From Terriglobales bacterium (GTDB taxonomy: Bacteria > Acidobacteriota > Terriglobia > Terriglobales > Acidobacteriaceae), in NCBI GenBank assembly GCA_015655195.1, contig JAATFM010000308.1, positions 1-52,743 of the forward strand: a stretch of 52,743 nt of DNA, given 5' to 3'. Shown piece by piece: positions 1-9,910 of this stretch; position 1 is the stretch's first letter; every line of letters begins with the position of its first letter. The notes below the pieces were generated by a model. It did no database searches. It was not told the DNA's origin and worked only from the letters and a program-made list of their open reading frames with translations. Position numbers and translations under genes: made by a program.

Positions 1-1065
1 AGTCTCCTCCACGATGGGGCGCACATCGGAGGGAATCGTCACGATATGATTGGCGCGGATGAACGCAACCAGGCTGTCAAAGGTGGCGCGGAAGGCGTCG
101 AGCAGCTTGTCCGGCGCGGGGTGATTCGCGCCAAGCTCTTCCAGAACTGCGCGCGGCTCCTTCTCCGGCTCCAGCTCTTTGGCCAGCGCGTTGAAGTGCT
201 GCTGATTTTTCTTGAGGTCCGCCCAGCCGATTTCCAGCAGCTTATCGAGCGGAATGTCCACCATCTCGTCGTAGGCTAGTTTCTTCGCGTAGGTATCTGC
301 GCCGATGCGGAAGTCGCCATGCGAGCGCGGCAGCAGGTCTGTCTTCAGCCAGCCGAGATAGTCGTTCAGCGCGGCAATCACTGCTGCATTCGTCTTTGCA
401 AACTCCGCTTTCAGCGCAGGGTCTTTCGCGTCCGCGAATGCCTGCGGAACGTCCTTTTCAAAGAAGCTCACGATGCCCGGCAATTGCTCGATGGCAATCT
501 CCGTGTAAATGCGCGGCGGATTCTTGAGATTCTCTCTCGCTTCCATGAGGCGCGATGGCACGAGCTTTTCGCGCGCAATCGTGGAGCGCAGCCGTTCCTC
601 GGGCGAGGCGAATTTGCGCTCCATCAGCGTAAAGACCGCGCTTGCAGCGCCGCTCGAATATGTGTCCGGATTCTTTTCCCAAGGACGAATCGTTTCAAGC
701 GTGAGAAGCTGCGAACGGATGTTGTTCAGCACAATCTCGCGGTCGCCGCGCGTGGTCTGGTCCAGACCGGACTCAGGGTCAGAGGCGGGAATCGCCGCGA
801 TGCGCAACTCGAAGCTCTTGAGCGCGGCGACTTCGGCGTCGAGCGTCTTGTGCGAGTAATCTTCTAGCTGTGTGTCGTACTGGTGATAACCAGCGAAAGT
901 GCCTGATGTGGGCTGATACGGGAAATACACCGTGTCAAAGTACTCGTCTGATACTTTTATGAACTGCTGCTGCGCCGTTTCCGCAGCAGCCGATGCGGCA
1001 ATCGCGCCAGAAATTGCGGTAGACATAAAGACTCCGATGACAAACGTGCGTAGTATTTTCTTCAT
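1..1065 (-). CDS. DUF885 family protein (probable secreted peptidase-like), 3' end cut off
   Basis: I translated the reverse strand directly. The frame stays open for 355 codons from ATG at 1065 to the window edge, so the C-terminus is missing. The N-terminus MKKILRTFVIGVFMSTAISG followed by an Ala-rich stretch looks like a Sec signal peptide. The mature part contains stretches such as EYFDTVYFPYQPTSGTFAGY and IGADTYAKKLAYDEM that are typical of DUF885 proteins, a family distantly related to metallocarboxypeptidases. The metal-binding region would lie beyond the window. A clear Shine-Dalgarno (GAGGAG, 3 bp before the ATG) fixes the start. The gene begins 17 bp after the mfd stop, so it is probably cotranscribed with mfd. 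Family assignment is confident; peptidase activity is inferred from the family. Confidence 0.85.
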   Translation of the reverse strand, partial: MKKILRTFVIGVFMSTAISGAIAASAAAETAQQQFIKVSDEYFDTVYFPYQPTSGTFAGYHQYDTQLEDYSHKTLDAEVAALKSFELRIAAIPASDPESGLDQTTRGDREIVLNNIRSQLLTLETIRPWEKNPDTYSSGAASAVFTLMERKFASPEERLRSTIAREKLVPSRLMEARENLKNPPRIYTEIAIEQLPGIVSFFEKDVPQAFADAKDPALKAEFAKTNAAVIAALNDYLGWLKTDLLPRSHGDFRIGADTYAKKLAYDEMVDIPLDKLLEIGWADLKKNQQHFNALAKELEPEKEPRAVLEELGANHPAPDKLLDAFRATFDSLVAFIRANHIVTIPSDVRPIVEET

Positions 1066-1082
1066 TCACTCCTCAGGTTGCT

Positions 1083-4000
1083 TCATGCGGAAACCGACTC
1101 GCGCTCAAGCCGGCTCAACAAATCTCGAATCTCCAACAAAATCTCATCCGGCCTGCTTGCCACAAGCGGAAACTTCAGCACTCCCTGGGGCGTGAACTGT
1201 GCACCGCGCTTCGCGTTCTTCGCAACCAGACGCATCAGCCGCTGCGGGTCAATCGCAGCGTTTTCGGCGGCGGCGTTCTCCGTAAAGCGAATCTGCAACT
1301 CGCCGCGCTTGCGATCGACCTGCGCGACACCGATGCGCTCGCATTCGAGGCGCAGCGACGCAGCTTCGAGCAGATAAACCGCCGCATCGGGCAGCGGCCC
1401 GTAACGGTCTTCCATCTCGGCGCGCAACTCGGCAATCGCCGTCTCGCTCTCCGCGCCGGCAATCTTCTTGTAGAGCCGCAGCCGCTGGTTTTCCTCGCTC
1501 ACGTAGCTTTCGTCAATGCGCAGCGCGATGCCGAGATTGAGCTGTGTGGTCGGCTTCTCCTCCGCGCCCTCGCCCTTCATCTCCTTCACGGCCTGTTCGA
1601 GCATAGAGGTGTACAGCTCAAAGCCCACAGCCTCGATGTGCCCACTCTGCTCGCCGCCCAGCATGTTGCCCGCGCCGCGCAGCTCCAGATCGAGCGCCGC
1701 AATCTTGAATCCTGCACCCAGGTCGCTGAACTCTTTCAGCGCCGCAAGCCGGCGGCGCGCGATGTCGGTCAGCTCCTTCTCATTCGGAATAAGCAGATAC
1801 GCGTAGGCGCGGCGATTGGAGCGGCCCACGCGGCCGCGAAGCTGATACAACTCGCTCAGGCCATGCCGGTCTGCGCGGTTGATGAGGATCGTATTGGCGA
1901 GCGGAATGTCGAGGCCGTTTTCGATGATCGTCGTCGCTACCAGCACGTCGAACTCGCGACGCATGAAGGCCAGCATGGCCTTTTCCAGCTCGCTCTCGCC
2001 CATCTGCCCATGGCCCACGACCACGCGCGCCGCGGGAACAAGCTCCTGAATCAACGCGGCGATCTCGTAGATCGTCTCTACGCGATTGTGCACGAAGTAC
2101 ACCTGCCCGCCGCGCTCCAGCTCCAACTCGACCGCCGACCGCACCAGCTTTTCATCGAACTTGGCGACAACAGTCTGAATCGCCATGCGGTCCTTGGGCG
2201 GTGTCTCGATAACCGACATATCGCGCAAGCCGACGAGCGACATGTGCAGCGTGCGCGGGATTGGCGTGGCAGACATGGCAAGCACGTCGATCTGTTTTTT
2301 GAGCTGCTTGAGCCGCTCCTTGTGGCGCACGCCGAAGCGCTGCTCTTCGTCCACGATCAGCAGGCCGAGATCCTGAAACTTGATGTCCTTTGAGAGCAGA
2401 CGGTGCGTGCCGATCAAAATATCGACCCTGCCCGTTTCCACCTGCTCAACAATCAGCTTCTGTTCCTTCGGAGTGCGGAAGCGCGAGATCATTTCGATTT
2501 TTATTGGAAACTGCGCGAAGCGTTTCTTGAAGGTCTCGAAGTGTTGGAAGCTGAGAACCGTTGTTGGCGTCAGCACGGCTACCTGCTTCGAGTCCTGCAC
2601 GGCCTTGAAGGCTGCACGCATTGCAACTTCGGTTTTGCCGTAGCCCACATCGCCGCAGAGCAGGCGGTCCATCGGCGTGGCGGATTCCATGTCAGATTTG
2701 ATGGCCTTGATCGCGGAGAGCTGGTCGTCGGTCTCGGTGTAGTCGAATGCGTCTTCAAACTCGCTCTGGAACTCGTTGTCCGGCGAGAATACCGTGCCTT
2801 TGGCCTCGTGGCGCTCGGCGTAGAGCTTGAGCAGTTCGTCGGCCATGTCCTGCATGGCCTTGCGCACGCGAGCCTTGGTCTTGGCCCACTGCTGCGAACC
2901 GAGCTTGTTGAGCTGCGGCGCGGGACCAGCGTCCGTGGAACGGTATTTCTGGATCAGGTCGAGGCGCGTGAGCGGGACGTAGAGCCTGGCGCCTTCGGCG
3001 AATTCGAGAATCATGAACTCGATGGCGAGGCCGTCCTGCACAATCTCTTTCAAGCCCTGGTACTGCGCGATGCCGTGCTCGACATGCACGACGTAATCGC
3101 CGACGGCGAGATCACGGAAATCGGAAACGAAGGCCGCTGTCTTCGACTTCTTGGGCTCGATACGCGCCGTTACGTCCGCCTCGTCCGATAAATCATTGGC
3201 CCCGAAGAGAACCAGCTTCGCATCGGGCAGGCTTACACCCGCGGCAATCGGCGAGCGCAAAATCACCGGCACGCGCGGATCGTCGGCGAGATAGCTTGCC
3301 TCTTCGAGCACTGTCTCGCGGCCCGCGTGAACCATGCGGCTGCCCAGCCGGTAGGGAACCTCGTACTCGCGCAGCACCGACGCCATGCGCTCCACATCGC
3401 CCTGGTGCGCGGCAGCAATCACGACGCGCGTATCCGCTTCCATCAGCTTGCGAATCTGCTCGGTGAGCGCGGGAATCGAGCCGTGAAAACGCAGCGTGGG
3501 ACGCGAGGCAAGCTCGATCTCGCCGAGTGTTGCGTCGTCATCGAGAATATCCACTGCGCCTAGCTGATCGAGGTCGAGGCCGAAGTGCGCCTGCAGCAGG
3601 CCCTGCAGAATTTCAGGGCGAAGATAAACGTCTTCTGGGCGAATCAGGTTGCCGATGCCGCTACGCTCGTGCCGCTGCTCCACCTTCTCCCACCAGCGGT
3701 CAATCTGGTTTCGCACCATGCCGGGCTCATCGACGAAGAGCACGCAACGCGGCACGAGTTTGAGCAGATGATTTTCCGCGCCGGCTACCGGCGCAAAAAG
3801 CTCCCAGCCGGGAAAGACGCTGACGCCGCCGGCAGTTGCTGCCTCAATGGCAAATTCCCTGCTCGCTTCGTCCTCGCCGGTTCCATCTTCTCCGGTCGCT
3901 CCCTCGTCAGCCTCATCCTCGCCCGCCACTGTCACGCGCTGTTTGCTGAGCCGCGCATGAACTGCGGCGAGCAGCCGCTCCGTGACCGGCGTCTCGGTGA

Positions 4001-4709
4001 GCGGCAGAAGATGCGCCTCGTCCAGCGCCGAGAGAGAGCGCTGCGTCTCGGGATCGAACTTGCGAATCGTCTCGATCTCGTCGCCGAAGAACTCTATGCG
4101 AACCGGGCGGTCGGCCTCGGGGGAATAAATATCGAGGATTCCACCGCGCCGCGTGAACTGCCCCGGCATCTCGACGAGGTCCATCTGCGTATAACCCACG
4201 CTGGCCAGATGCGCCGTCAGCACCTCGATGTCGAGTTCTTCGCCGCGCCGCAGCATTACGGCGAGGCTCGCGTAGTAATCGCGGCCAAAGAGCCGTAGCG
4301 CCGCGGCTTCGACCGGCGCAATCAGGATCGAAACCGCGCCTGTGGCCAGCTTCCACAACGCGCTGGCTCGCTGCTCCTGCACGTCGGGGTGCGGGGAGAG
4401 ATTTTCAAACGGCAGCACGTCATGCGCGGGCAGGCGGACGACGCGCTTCGGGTCGATGGCTCCGGTCAGCTCGCAGCCGGCCCTGAGCAGCGGCTCCAAG
4501 GCTTCCGCGGCCTTATTGTCAGGAACGAGCACGATTACCGGCCGGTCGACGGCCTTTGCCATCAACGGAATATAGAGCGCCCGCGCGGTTCCGGTGAGTC
4601 CGGAGACACGACGACGCCCCGCGCCAAGGCTCAAATGCCTCTGCACGCGCTCAAATGCGGACGAGTGCTCCAGGTCCGCAAAAATTTCGCGGACGAAGGG
4701 AAGAATCAT
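1083..4709 (-). CDS. mfd: Transcription-repair coupling factor Mfd
   Basis: The 1208-residue protein is full length for Mfd, which dislodges RNA polymerase stalled at DNA lesions and recruits UvrA. The N-terminal third is UvrB-like (for example [20 protein letters not shown] near residue 185). An RNA-polymerase-interacting CarD-like domain follows ([20 protein letters not shown], about 536-555). Next comes an SF2/RecG-like translocase with Walker A GDVGYGKT (686-693) and Walker B/DEEQ at 787-790. The C-terminal TRCF domain contains the [13 protein letters not shown] region. An acidic, low-complexity insert at about 263-283 is unusual but sits in a linker. Start ATG 4709 gives the normal family N-terminus. 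It lies 89 bp downstream of the cupredoxin gene and may have its own promoter there. Confidence 0.97.
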   Translation of the reverse strand: MILPFVREIFADLEHSSAFERVQRHLSLGAGRRRVSGLTGTARALYIPLMAKAVDRPVIVLVPDNKAAEALEPLLRAGCELTGAIDPKRVVRLPAHDVLPFENLSPHPDVQEQRASALWKLATGAVSILIAPVEAAALRLFGRDYYASLAVMLRRGEELDIEVLTAHLASVGYTQMDLVEMPGQFTRRGGILDIYSPEADRPVRIEFFGDEIETIRKFDPETQRSLSALDEAHLLPLTETPVTERLLAAVHARLSKQRVTVAGEDEADEGATGEDGTGEDEASREFAIEAATAGGVSVFPGWELFAPVAGAENHLLKLVPRCVLFVDEPGMVRNQIDRWWEKVEQRHERSGIGNLIRPEDVYLRPEILQGLLQAHFGLDLDQLGAVDILDDDATLGEIELASRPTLRFHGSIPALTEQIRKLMEADTRVVIAAAHQGDVERMASVLREYEVPYRLGSRMVHAGRETVLEEASYLADDPRVPVILRSPIAAGVSLPDAKLVLFGANDLSDEADVTARIEPKKSKTAAFVSDFRDLAVGDYVVHVEHGIAQYQGLKEIVQDGLAIEFMILEFAEGARLYVPLTRLDLIQKYRSTDAGPAPQLNKLGSQQWAKTKARVRKAMQDMADELLKLYAERHEAKGTVFSPDNEFQSEFEDAFDYTETDDQLSAIKAIKSDMESATPMDRLLCGDVGYGKTEVAMRAAFKAVQDSKQVAVLTPTTVLSFQHFETFKKRFAQFPIKIEMISRFRTPKEQKLIVEQVETGRVDILIGTHRLLSKDIKFQDLGLLIVDEEQRFGVRHKERLKQLKKQIDVLAMSATPIPRTLHMSLVGLRDMSVIETPPKDRMAIQTVVAKFDEKLVRSAVELELERGGQVYFVHNRVETIYEIAALIQELVPAARVVVGHGQMGESELEKAMLAFMRREFDVLVATTIIENGLDIPLANTILINRADRHGLSELYQLRGRVGRSNRRAYAYLLIPNEKELTDIARRRLAALKEFSDLGAGFKIAALDLELRGAGNMLGGEQSGHIEAVGFELYTSMLEQAVKEMKGEGAEEKPTTQLNLGIALRIDESYVSEENQRLRLYKKIAGAESETAIAELRAEMEDRYGPLPDAAVYLLEAASLRLECERIGVAQVDRKRGELQIRFTENAAAENAAIDPQRLMRLVAKNAKRGAQFTPQGVLKFPLVASRPDEILLEIRDLLSRLERESVSA

Positions 4710-4798
4710 GCACTCTCAGTTTATCAGCGGGCGGCTCCTCGAATGCGGGCGGCCAGAAAACGCAAGAAGTCTCAGGCAGCCCGAACCGGCACGCGGGC

Positions 4799-5497
4799 TC
4801 AGTAAGCTGCTTTCGAGGACGGACGGTAATCATGGCCGTATTCGTCGGTGTGCGGCGTGGCGGCATTGCCCGCCTCGGAAACATCCAACTCTCCCAGGTC
4901 CAGAGGATGCGAGGAGACATGAACCGAGCGGCCCAGATTATTCAAACGCGGCTGCGTGACTCCCTCGATCCATACATTGAGCTTGTAATCTCCGGGGGGA
5001 ACATTGCGCAGCACAAATGCGCCATCCGCATCCGCAATCGCAAACAGCGGAGTTGAAAGCGTCAGAACCACGGCGCTCATCTCCGGATGGATGTTGCAGA
5101 AGATGTAGGAAACTCCTTCCCGTGGAAAAGACACTGCCTTGCTCGAGCCCGCCTCATACAATCCGAGATCGAAGCGCTTGCCGTCGAACCGCGAAAAGAC
5201 ATTGTGAAAGAACGGGTCCGCATTTGGAAACTGCACTACGCTCCCTACTGGAATCACCTGAAGATGCGGCATAAACATGCGATTCTTCTGCACCAGCGTG
5301 TACCGGTGATCGGCAACAAACGGCACTGCCGGCGTGCCTGCCAGCGGCTCCAGCCAGATCACCGCAGGCTCGGTGCGGTGCTTTTCCCGATGCGCCGCCA
5401 CAAGCCGCAGCCGGACCTCAGCCTTCGCTTCCTCCTGCGCGCTGGCTGCGCAACAGAACAGTAGAGACGCACATATTAAACCTGCTGCAAATCGCAT
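4799..5497 (-). CDS. Secreted cupredoxin-like protein with carboxypeptidase-regulatory-like tail
   Basis: About 232 residues. The N-terminus (MRFAAGLICASLLFCCAASA) is a signal peptide, so the product is periplasmic. The middle resembles a plastocyanin-like blue-copper fold: a histidine in PFFHNVFS and the cluster CNIHPEM supply the His, Cys, His and Met expected of a type 1 copper site. The C-terminal part (ADADGAFVLRNVPPGDYKLN) resembles the carboxypeptidase-regulatory/transthyretin-like repeat that often follows in 'methylamine utilization' cupredoxins. An ATG at 5503 exists, but GAGGG lies 6 bp before the ATG at 5497, so I prefer the latter. It starts 9 bp after the porin stop, suggesting a porin-cupredoxin pair under the two-component genes. 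Substrate or redox partner is unknown. Confidence 0.8.
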   Translation of the reverse strand: MRFAAGLICASLLFCCAASAQEEAKAEVRLRLVAAHREKHRTEPAVIWLEPLAGTPAVPFVADHRYTLVQKNRMFMPHLQVIPVGSVVQFPNADPFFHNVFSRFDGKRFDLGLYEAGSSKAVSFPREGVSYIFCNIHPEMSAVVLTLSTPLFAIADADGAFVLRNVPPGDYKLNVWIEGVTQPRLNNLGRSVHVSSHPLDLGELDVSEAGNAATPHTDEYGHDYRPSSKAAY

Positions 5498-5506
5498 TGC
5501 CATCCC

Positions 5507-7102
5507 TCAGAACCTGTATCCCGCGGCCAAACCAATCACATCGCTGGCGGCAGAGGCACCCACCACTGGCACGCTCTCCAGATGCCTGTACTCCAGCGAA
5601 AACAACAAATACGCGCTCGGACTATAGATCACATTGCCGGTGAAGGTGCGATTCGCGGCTAGATTCTGCGCCACCGATCCGCCTGCAACCACGTATCGCC
5701 GAAACTGATGCGCAACGATCTCATCCAGACCGAACGCAGCATTGAACTCCAGGCGACTGCTAACCTTCTCCTTTAACTGCGCCCATCCGCCCACATCATC
5801 CAGCGCGCGGACATAATATGCGCCCGAATCCGCATCTGCACGGTACGCAAAATCCTTGTAGGCCCCGCCGCCCAGTCCGCCCAGCGCCAGCCCGCGGTAT
5901 ACGCTCCCACTGAACTCCAGCCGCGCAGGCAACTGGATACGCCCGTCGATCGTCGCCGCCCAGGCGTCATAGCTATATCCGAACGTGCTGCGGTGCGGAG
6001 CAAAATAGCCTCCAACACCGAAGTGATTTTCTTCCTCGTCCTGTCCAGACTTAAGTCCAGACTTAAATAAGGAGATGCGCGATTCCACTCCCGGCCAGCG
6101 GCTTCTCTCTCCCGCACTCACCGTCGGGGCTATGCCACTCGTCGTCGGTATCACCGAGTAAGGCCCGTCGCCCACGTCCATCAGCGCGGCCTGCAAACGC
6201 AGCTTGTGCGCAACTTCCCGCGTTGCGCCCATCTGCGGATTCCACGTCCACAGGTTTCCCGACCAGGCCAGCGCCGGCTCCGCCACTGCCGTCAATGATG
6301 TGGGCGTATCCGGGCTCATCACTGGCCGGTCCAATGCAAACCACGCCTCCGTCTTATCCCAATGCAGCACGGCATGAGCCGTGCGCAGCCGCAGCAGCGC
6401 GCTGCTCCCGCCGTACGTACCCGCGTAGCCTGTGCCCGTATTACTGCCCTGTGAGCTTCCACTGAAATCCACGCGCAAATCCGCAAAGCTCTCTGCTCCA
6501 AACAAATGCGGCCCACGCGCATCGAAGCCCAGAATCGTCTGGCGCACCGCAGCCCCGGTGCTGCCTTCGCCTGACAGTGCAAGCGTCGGCGTGGCCGGCA
6601 TATCGACGCGCCTTGTGTTCACAAAACCGTTGAAGAGCAGCATCCCCGTCACCTTAACCGGATACCTCGACTCACTTTCCACCTTGGCCTGCTCATGCGT
6701 GGCAATCTGCGCCTCCTGCACGTCAAGCCGCTCGCGAAGCTCGTCCACGGAAGCAGCATTCGCTGCCGGCTTCTCAGCTTGCACAACGGCAGTCGCCGCT
6801 GCGAGCGCCTCAGCCGCCTCTGTAGATGAACCAGCGCCGCTTTCAGCCAACTGCCGTTGCAACACCACCAGTTGGCGGTGCATCTCTTCGAGTTGCCGCT
6901 GCGATTCCGCCAACTGCGCCTGTGCGTGCGCCATCGCTTCCGTCAGCTTCTGCACCTGTTGCGAAAGGCTCGCCTGACTCGTCTCCTGCCCGCTCTGCGC
7001 GTGCACGGAAACTCCAAGAACAATGAGCAGCGGCCACGCGGACCAGCCTCTGCTAGCTCTTCGGCACAAATGCAGATTCGTGTTCGGTCCGTACATTCTC
7101 AT
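5507..7102 (-). CDS. Outer-membrane beta-barrel (porin-like) protein with N-terminal coiled coil
   Basis: 531 residues. After a signal-peptide-like segment (SAWPLLIVLGVSVHAQ) come about 60 residues of Gln/Leu/Glu-rich coiled coil (LSQQVQKLTEAMAHAQAQL and following). The remainder is a long beta-rich region with alternating aromatic residues that ends in Phe (LAAGYRF), the usual signature of BamA-inserted barrels. No specific porin family is recognised with certainty. The ATG at 7102 overlaps the sensor-kinase gene by 50 bp; a TTG at 7069 would begin MCRRASRGWSAWPLLIVLGV, a more typical signal peptide, so the true start is uncertain. A 12-bp tandem duplication (6044-6067) adds a repeated Lys-Ser-Gly to one loop. 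It is likely cotranscribed with the kinase above and the cupredoxin below. Confidence 0.75.
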   Translation of the reverse strand: MRMYGPNTNLHLCRRASRGWSAWPLLIVLGVSVHAQSGQETSQASLSQQVQKLTEAMAHAQAQLAESQRQLEEMHRQLVVLQRQLAESGAGSSTEAAEALAAATAVVQAEKPAANAASVDELRERLDVQEAQIATHEQAKVESESRYPVKVTGMLLFNGFVNTRRVDMPATPTLALSGEGSTGAAVRQTILGFDARGPHLFGAESFADLRVDFSGSSQGSNTGTGYAGTYGGSSALLRLRTAHAVLHWDKTEAWFALDRPVMSPDTPTSLTAVAEPALAWSGNLWTWNPQMGATREVAHKLRLQAALMDVGDGPYSVIPTTSGIAPTVSAGERSRWPGVESRISLFKSGLKSGQDEEENHFGVGGYFAPHRSTFGYSYDAWAATIDGRIQLPARLEFSGSVYRGLALGGLGGGAYKDFAYRADADSGAYYVRALDDVGGWAQLKEKVSSRLEFNAAFGLDEIVAHQFRRYVVAGGSVAQNLAANRTFTGNVIYSPSAYLLFSLEYRHLESVPVVGASAASDVIGLAAGYRF

Positions 7103-9005
7103 GTGACATGACCTGATCGTGAGATTTGGTATCTATGATAGGGTGTGCGGCATTGGGCGTAACCGTTCCGCGCGCCAGCCGCATCTGAAAGATCGTTTCG
7201 CCAGGCCGGCTGCTGAGCAGCACCACCTCGCCGCCGTGCTCCAGCGCCACACAGTGCGCCAGCGTCAGTCCAAGGCCGGTTCCCTTCTGTTTGCCCTCGC
7301 TTACAAAGGGTTCAAAGAGACTGTTGCGAATGTTCTCCGGCACACCGGCGCCATTGTCCACAACATTCACCACCAGTTCCTGCGCGTACGCCTCCAGCGA
7401 AATCAAAATGTACGGCGCTTCACCCTTGGCCCGCACCGACTGGCACGCATTCAGAATCAGGTTGAACAGCGCGCGCTCCACCTGCTTGCCATCCACAATC
7501 GCGCCGGTCTCGACCGGATCGCCATACCGCGCCACAATTGTTGCGCCTTCCGCATCGGGATGTTTCCGCGCCAGCGCCGCGGCACGCTCCAGCAGCGTGG
7601 CAATCAGCTCCGGCGACCGCCTGCCATGCTTGCCCGTGCTGCTGAAAATCAGCAGCGACTCAATCATGTCCGTGGTTCCCAGCACCGCTGCGCGAATGTC
7701 GCCGAAGATGTCTGCGCGCTCTTTTTCCGAGAGCTTCCCGGAAGCGAGAAACTCTGCGTTGGCATAAATGGCCGCCAGATAGTGCCGGAAATCATGCGAG
7801 ACCGAGTTCGCCATTCTGCCAATCGTTGCTAGCCGTTCCGACTCCAGCAGCGCGCGGTTCGCTTCCTGAATTTCTTCGCGCATTGCGGCAAATGCCTCGC
7901 TCAGTTGCCGCACCTCCTGCGTGCCATAGCGCGGAACCCCATGCCCCACATCGCCGGTTCCAAACGCCCGCACACTCTTCGACAGCTCCTCCAGCGGCCG
8001 CGTCAACAGCGTCGCCAGCGTTACCATCAGCGCCGTTCCCGATAGCAGGGCCAGCAAGCCCACGCTCAGCACCATCCGGTCGATGTTCTGAATCGAGCGC
8101 TCCGCGGGCCCAAACGACTTCAACACCACCAGCCGCAGCGGCTGGTTTGCTGTCGCCGAGAGATCCTCCTCCGCTGCCAGAAATCTTGTCGTTCCCAGCT
8201 CTACTGTCGAAGGCCCCTGTGGCACGCCCGAGAGCAGCACCGGCTGCACTGCCAGCTTCTCCTGCATTGCTGGCGCAAGCGTGCTCGCCACAACCTGCCC
8301 GCCGCTCAGGAACGCAGCCTCCACGCCGGTTGGCTGACTGATCTGCCGCACCGTCCGCTCAAGCGACGAGCCACTGATGACATACCCCAGAAGCGTTCCA
8401 TTCTGGTCGCTGCCAAAGTAGAGCGGCCGCACCGAGCAGGCATACAACGCGCGCCCATCAATCAGATAATGCTTGCCGCTCGACGCGAGCAGCGTCCGCA
8501 GGCCTGCGCGCAGCATTGCGTCATCGCCCACGCCTTTTGTGTACACCGCCGCCAGCCGCCCACTGGAGTCCGCCAGCGCAAACAGATCGTTGCCGCTGAT
8601 CTGCCAGAACTCCACGGCGCCATCCTGAATCGTCAGGTCGTCGCTGCTGGTCATCAGCGCTTTCAGCGTGGGCAAATTTGCCAGCAGCGCGTTCTGGCGC
8701 TCAAGTGCCGCCATGCGATCCGCCTGCATCTCCTGAAAGGATGTGACGGAGTGACTCAGGTCCTGCGACAGGTTGTCCGTAACCTCGGCGCGCAGCCGGT
8801 GGCGGATGAGAAACAGGCTCAGCGCCGTCACCGTCACCGTCACCAGGGCCATCGCCAGCACCAGCAACATGTACGTGCGAATGCCTTGCCGGCGATTCAT
8901 CACGGAAGCCAGCAATGCCAGCCTCGGTGCCGCGGCCAACTTGTCTGTACCGTCGTTGTTCGGGTCGGCTTCTGTCTTTGCATCAAGCTTTGAGTCAAGG
9001 GACAA
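7053..9005 (-). CDS. Membrane sensor histidine kinase (HAMP, NtrB-like kinase core)
   Basis: 650 residues. A first membrane helix lies at about 42-67, a periplasmic sensory region at about 75-300, and a second helix at about 311-335, followed by HAMP. The H-box SVSHDFRHYLAAIYANAEFL places the phosphoacceptor at His404. The N-box FNLILNACQSV (Asn519), G1 VVDNGAGVP and G2 KGTGLGLTLAH complete the ATPase. The HDFRHYL style resembles NtrB/PrsK-like kinases rather than classical EnvZ, although the partner is OmpR-type. The TTG start at 9005 has AGGA 7 bp upstream and overlaps the regulator stop by 11 bp, implying translational coupling; an internal ATG at 8897 is the alternative. The sensed signal is unknown. 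Confidence 0.93.
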   Translation of the reverse strand: MSLDSKLDAKTEADPNNDGTDKLAAAPRLALLASVMNRRQGIRTYMLLVLAMALVTVTVTALSLFLIRHRLRAEVTDNLSQDLSHSVTSFQEMQADRMAALERQNALLANLPTLKALMTSSDDLTIQDGAVEFWQISGNDLFALADSSGRLAAVYTKGVGDDAMLRAGLRTLLASSGKHYLIDGRALYACSVRPLYFGSDQNGTLLGYVISGSSLERTVRQISQPTGVEAAFLSGGQVVASTLAPAMQEKLAVQPVLLSGVPQGPSTVELGTTRFLAAEEDLSATANQPLRLVVLKSFGPAERSIQNIDRMVLSVGLLALLSGTALMVTLATLLTRPLEELSKSVRAFGTGDVGHGVPRYGTQEVRQLSEAFAAMREEIQEANRALLESERLATIGRMANSVSHDFRHYLAAIYANAEFLASGKLSEKERADIFGDIRAAVLGTTDMIESLLIFSSTGKHGRRSPELIATLLERAAALARKHPDAEGATIVARYGDPVETGAIVDGKQVERALFNLILNACQSVRAKGEAPYILISLEAYAQELVVNVVDNGAGVPENIRNSLFEPFVSEGKQKGTGLGLTLAHCVALEHGGEVVLLSSRPGETIFQMRLARGTVTPNAAHPIIDTKSHDQVMSHENVRTEHESAFVPKS

Positions 9006-9708
9006 ATTTGTATCCTGCTCCGTAGATCGTCAGCAGATGCCGCGGATTTGTCGGATCGGGCTCCAGCTTTTGCCGCAGCTTCAATATCTGATTGTCCACG
9101 GTCCGTGTGGTTGGATAAAAATTATATCCCCATACTTCGTTCAGCAGCACCTCGCGCGTCAGCACGTGCTCCGCATTCTCGGTAAAAAACTTCAGCAGCT
9201 TGAATTCATGCGCCGTCAGCACCACGGCCACTCCGCCGCGCCACGCGCTCATCCGCTTGAAATCAATCTCGCACTCGCCGAATCGGAATATCGTTGGAGC
9301 CGGCGGTTTCCTCTGCCTGCGAATCGCCGCCTGCACACGCGCCGTCAGTTCCCGCGGACTGAACGGCTTCGTCACATAATCGTCCGCGCCGAGTTCCAAC
9401 AAAAGCACTTTATCGACGACTTCCGAAACTGCACTGAGAATAATGACGGACGTTTCCCCGGAAATGCTCTTGAACTTCTGGCAAAGCTCGCGCCCGGAGA
9501 TGCGGGGCAAGATGAGGTCCAGAACCACGGCTACAGGATGCTCGCGCCGAAACAGCTCCAGCGCCGTATCGCCATCCCCGGCCACCGCCACCGTGTAGTG
9601 TTCATGCGTGAATATCCTATGCAGCACCTTTTGCATTCGCGGGTCGTCTTCCGCAATGAGCACAGTGCCGTTGCTTACCGGACTCTCCACTTCATGGCGC
9701 GTTTCCAT
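8995..9708 (-). CDS. OmpR/PhoB-family response regulator
   Basis: A receiver domain starts at TVLIAEDDPRM (acidic pair near 20-22) with phosphoacceptor Asp64 in VVLDLILPRISG and the conserved Lys in DDYVTKPFSPREL. A winged-helix DNA-binding domain follows and ends in the typical YGAGYKFVP. The frame is open further upstream (TTG at 9798), but ATG 9708 places the receiver about 15 residues from the N-terminus, which is normal; ATG 9732 is also possible. Members of this family bind tandem repeats spaced by about one helical turn. The window contains six promoters with 11-bp repeats, so this is the obvious candidate regulator of the EPS, redox and radical-SAM genes. That link is inference. No matching array points at this gene itself. 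Confidence 0.93.
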   Translation of the reverse strand: METRHEVESPVSNGTVLIAEDDPRMQKVLHRIFTHEHYTVAVAGDGDTALELFRREHPVAVVLDLILPRISGRELCQKFKSISGETSVIILSAVSEVVDKVLLLELGADDYVTKPFSPRELTARVQAAIRRQRKPPAPTIFRFGECEIDFKRMSAWRGGVAVVLTAHEFKLLKFFTENAEHVLTREVLLNEVWGYNFYPTTRTVDNQILKLRQKLEPDPTNPRHLLTIYGAGYKFVP

Positions 9709-9862
9709 TCCTGCATCCGTGTGGTTCAGCATCCGCTTGTGCCTCGCAACTCTATTGTTGTAGACGCGGTGGGCTATGAACAGACTTTTTCGCCTCAAAC
9801 CCGATGAAATTTACAATCGGATGACAATTTACAGGACAACGCCGGAGGAATCCGTGACTCCG

Positions 9863-9904
9863 TGACAAAGGCATGACATCTTCGAGAACGTCCGCTGCTA
9901 TGCT
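9863..9904 (+). promoter_or_regulatory. 11-bp-repeat promoter driving the O-antigen-ligase-like gene
   Basis: TGACA occurs at 9863-9867 and again at 9874-9878, exactly 11 bp apart. Twenty bases later comes TATGCT (9899-9904), a good -10 hexamer, and the ATG follows after six more bases at 9911. The mRNA may therefore be leaderless. The same arrangement recurs at five other promoters in the window. Further TTACA/TGACA elements lie at 9811 and 9822. Confidence 0.7.
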
Positions 9905-9910
9905 CCAGCC

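Noticed and set aside
6044..6067. 12-bp tandem duplication inside the first porin gene
   Set aside because: It stays in frame and only repeats a Lys-Ser-Gly in a loop, so it is ordinary indel variation.
9811..9838. TTACA/TGACA/GGACA as an extra array aimed at the regulator gene
   Set aside because: The third box is 12 rather than 11 bp away, the orientation faces the polymerase instead, and no -10 fits at 20 bp.
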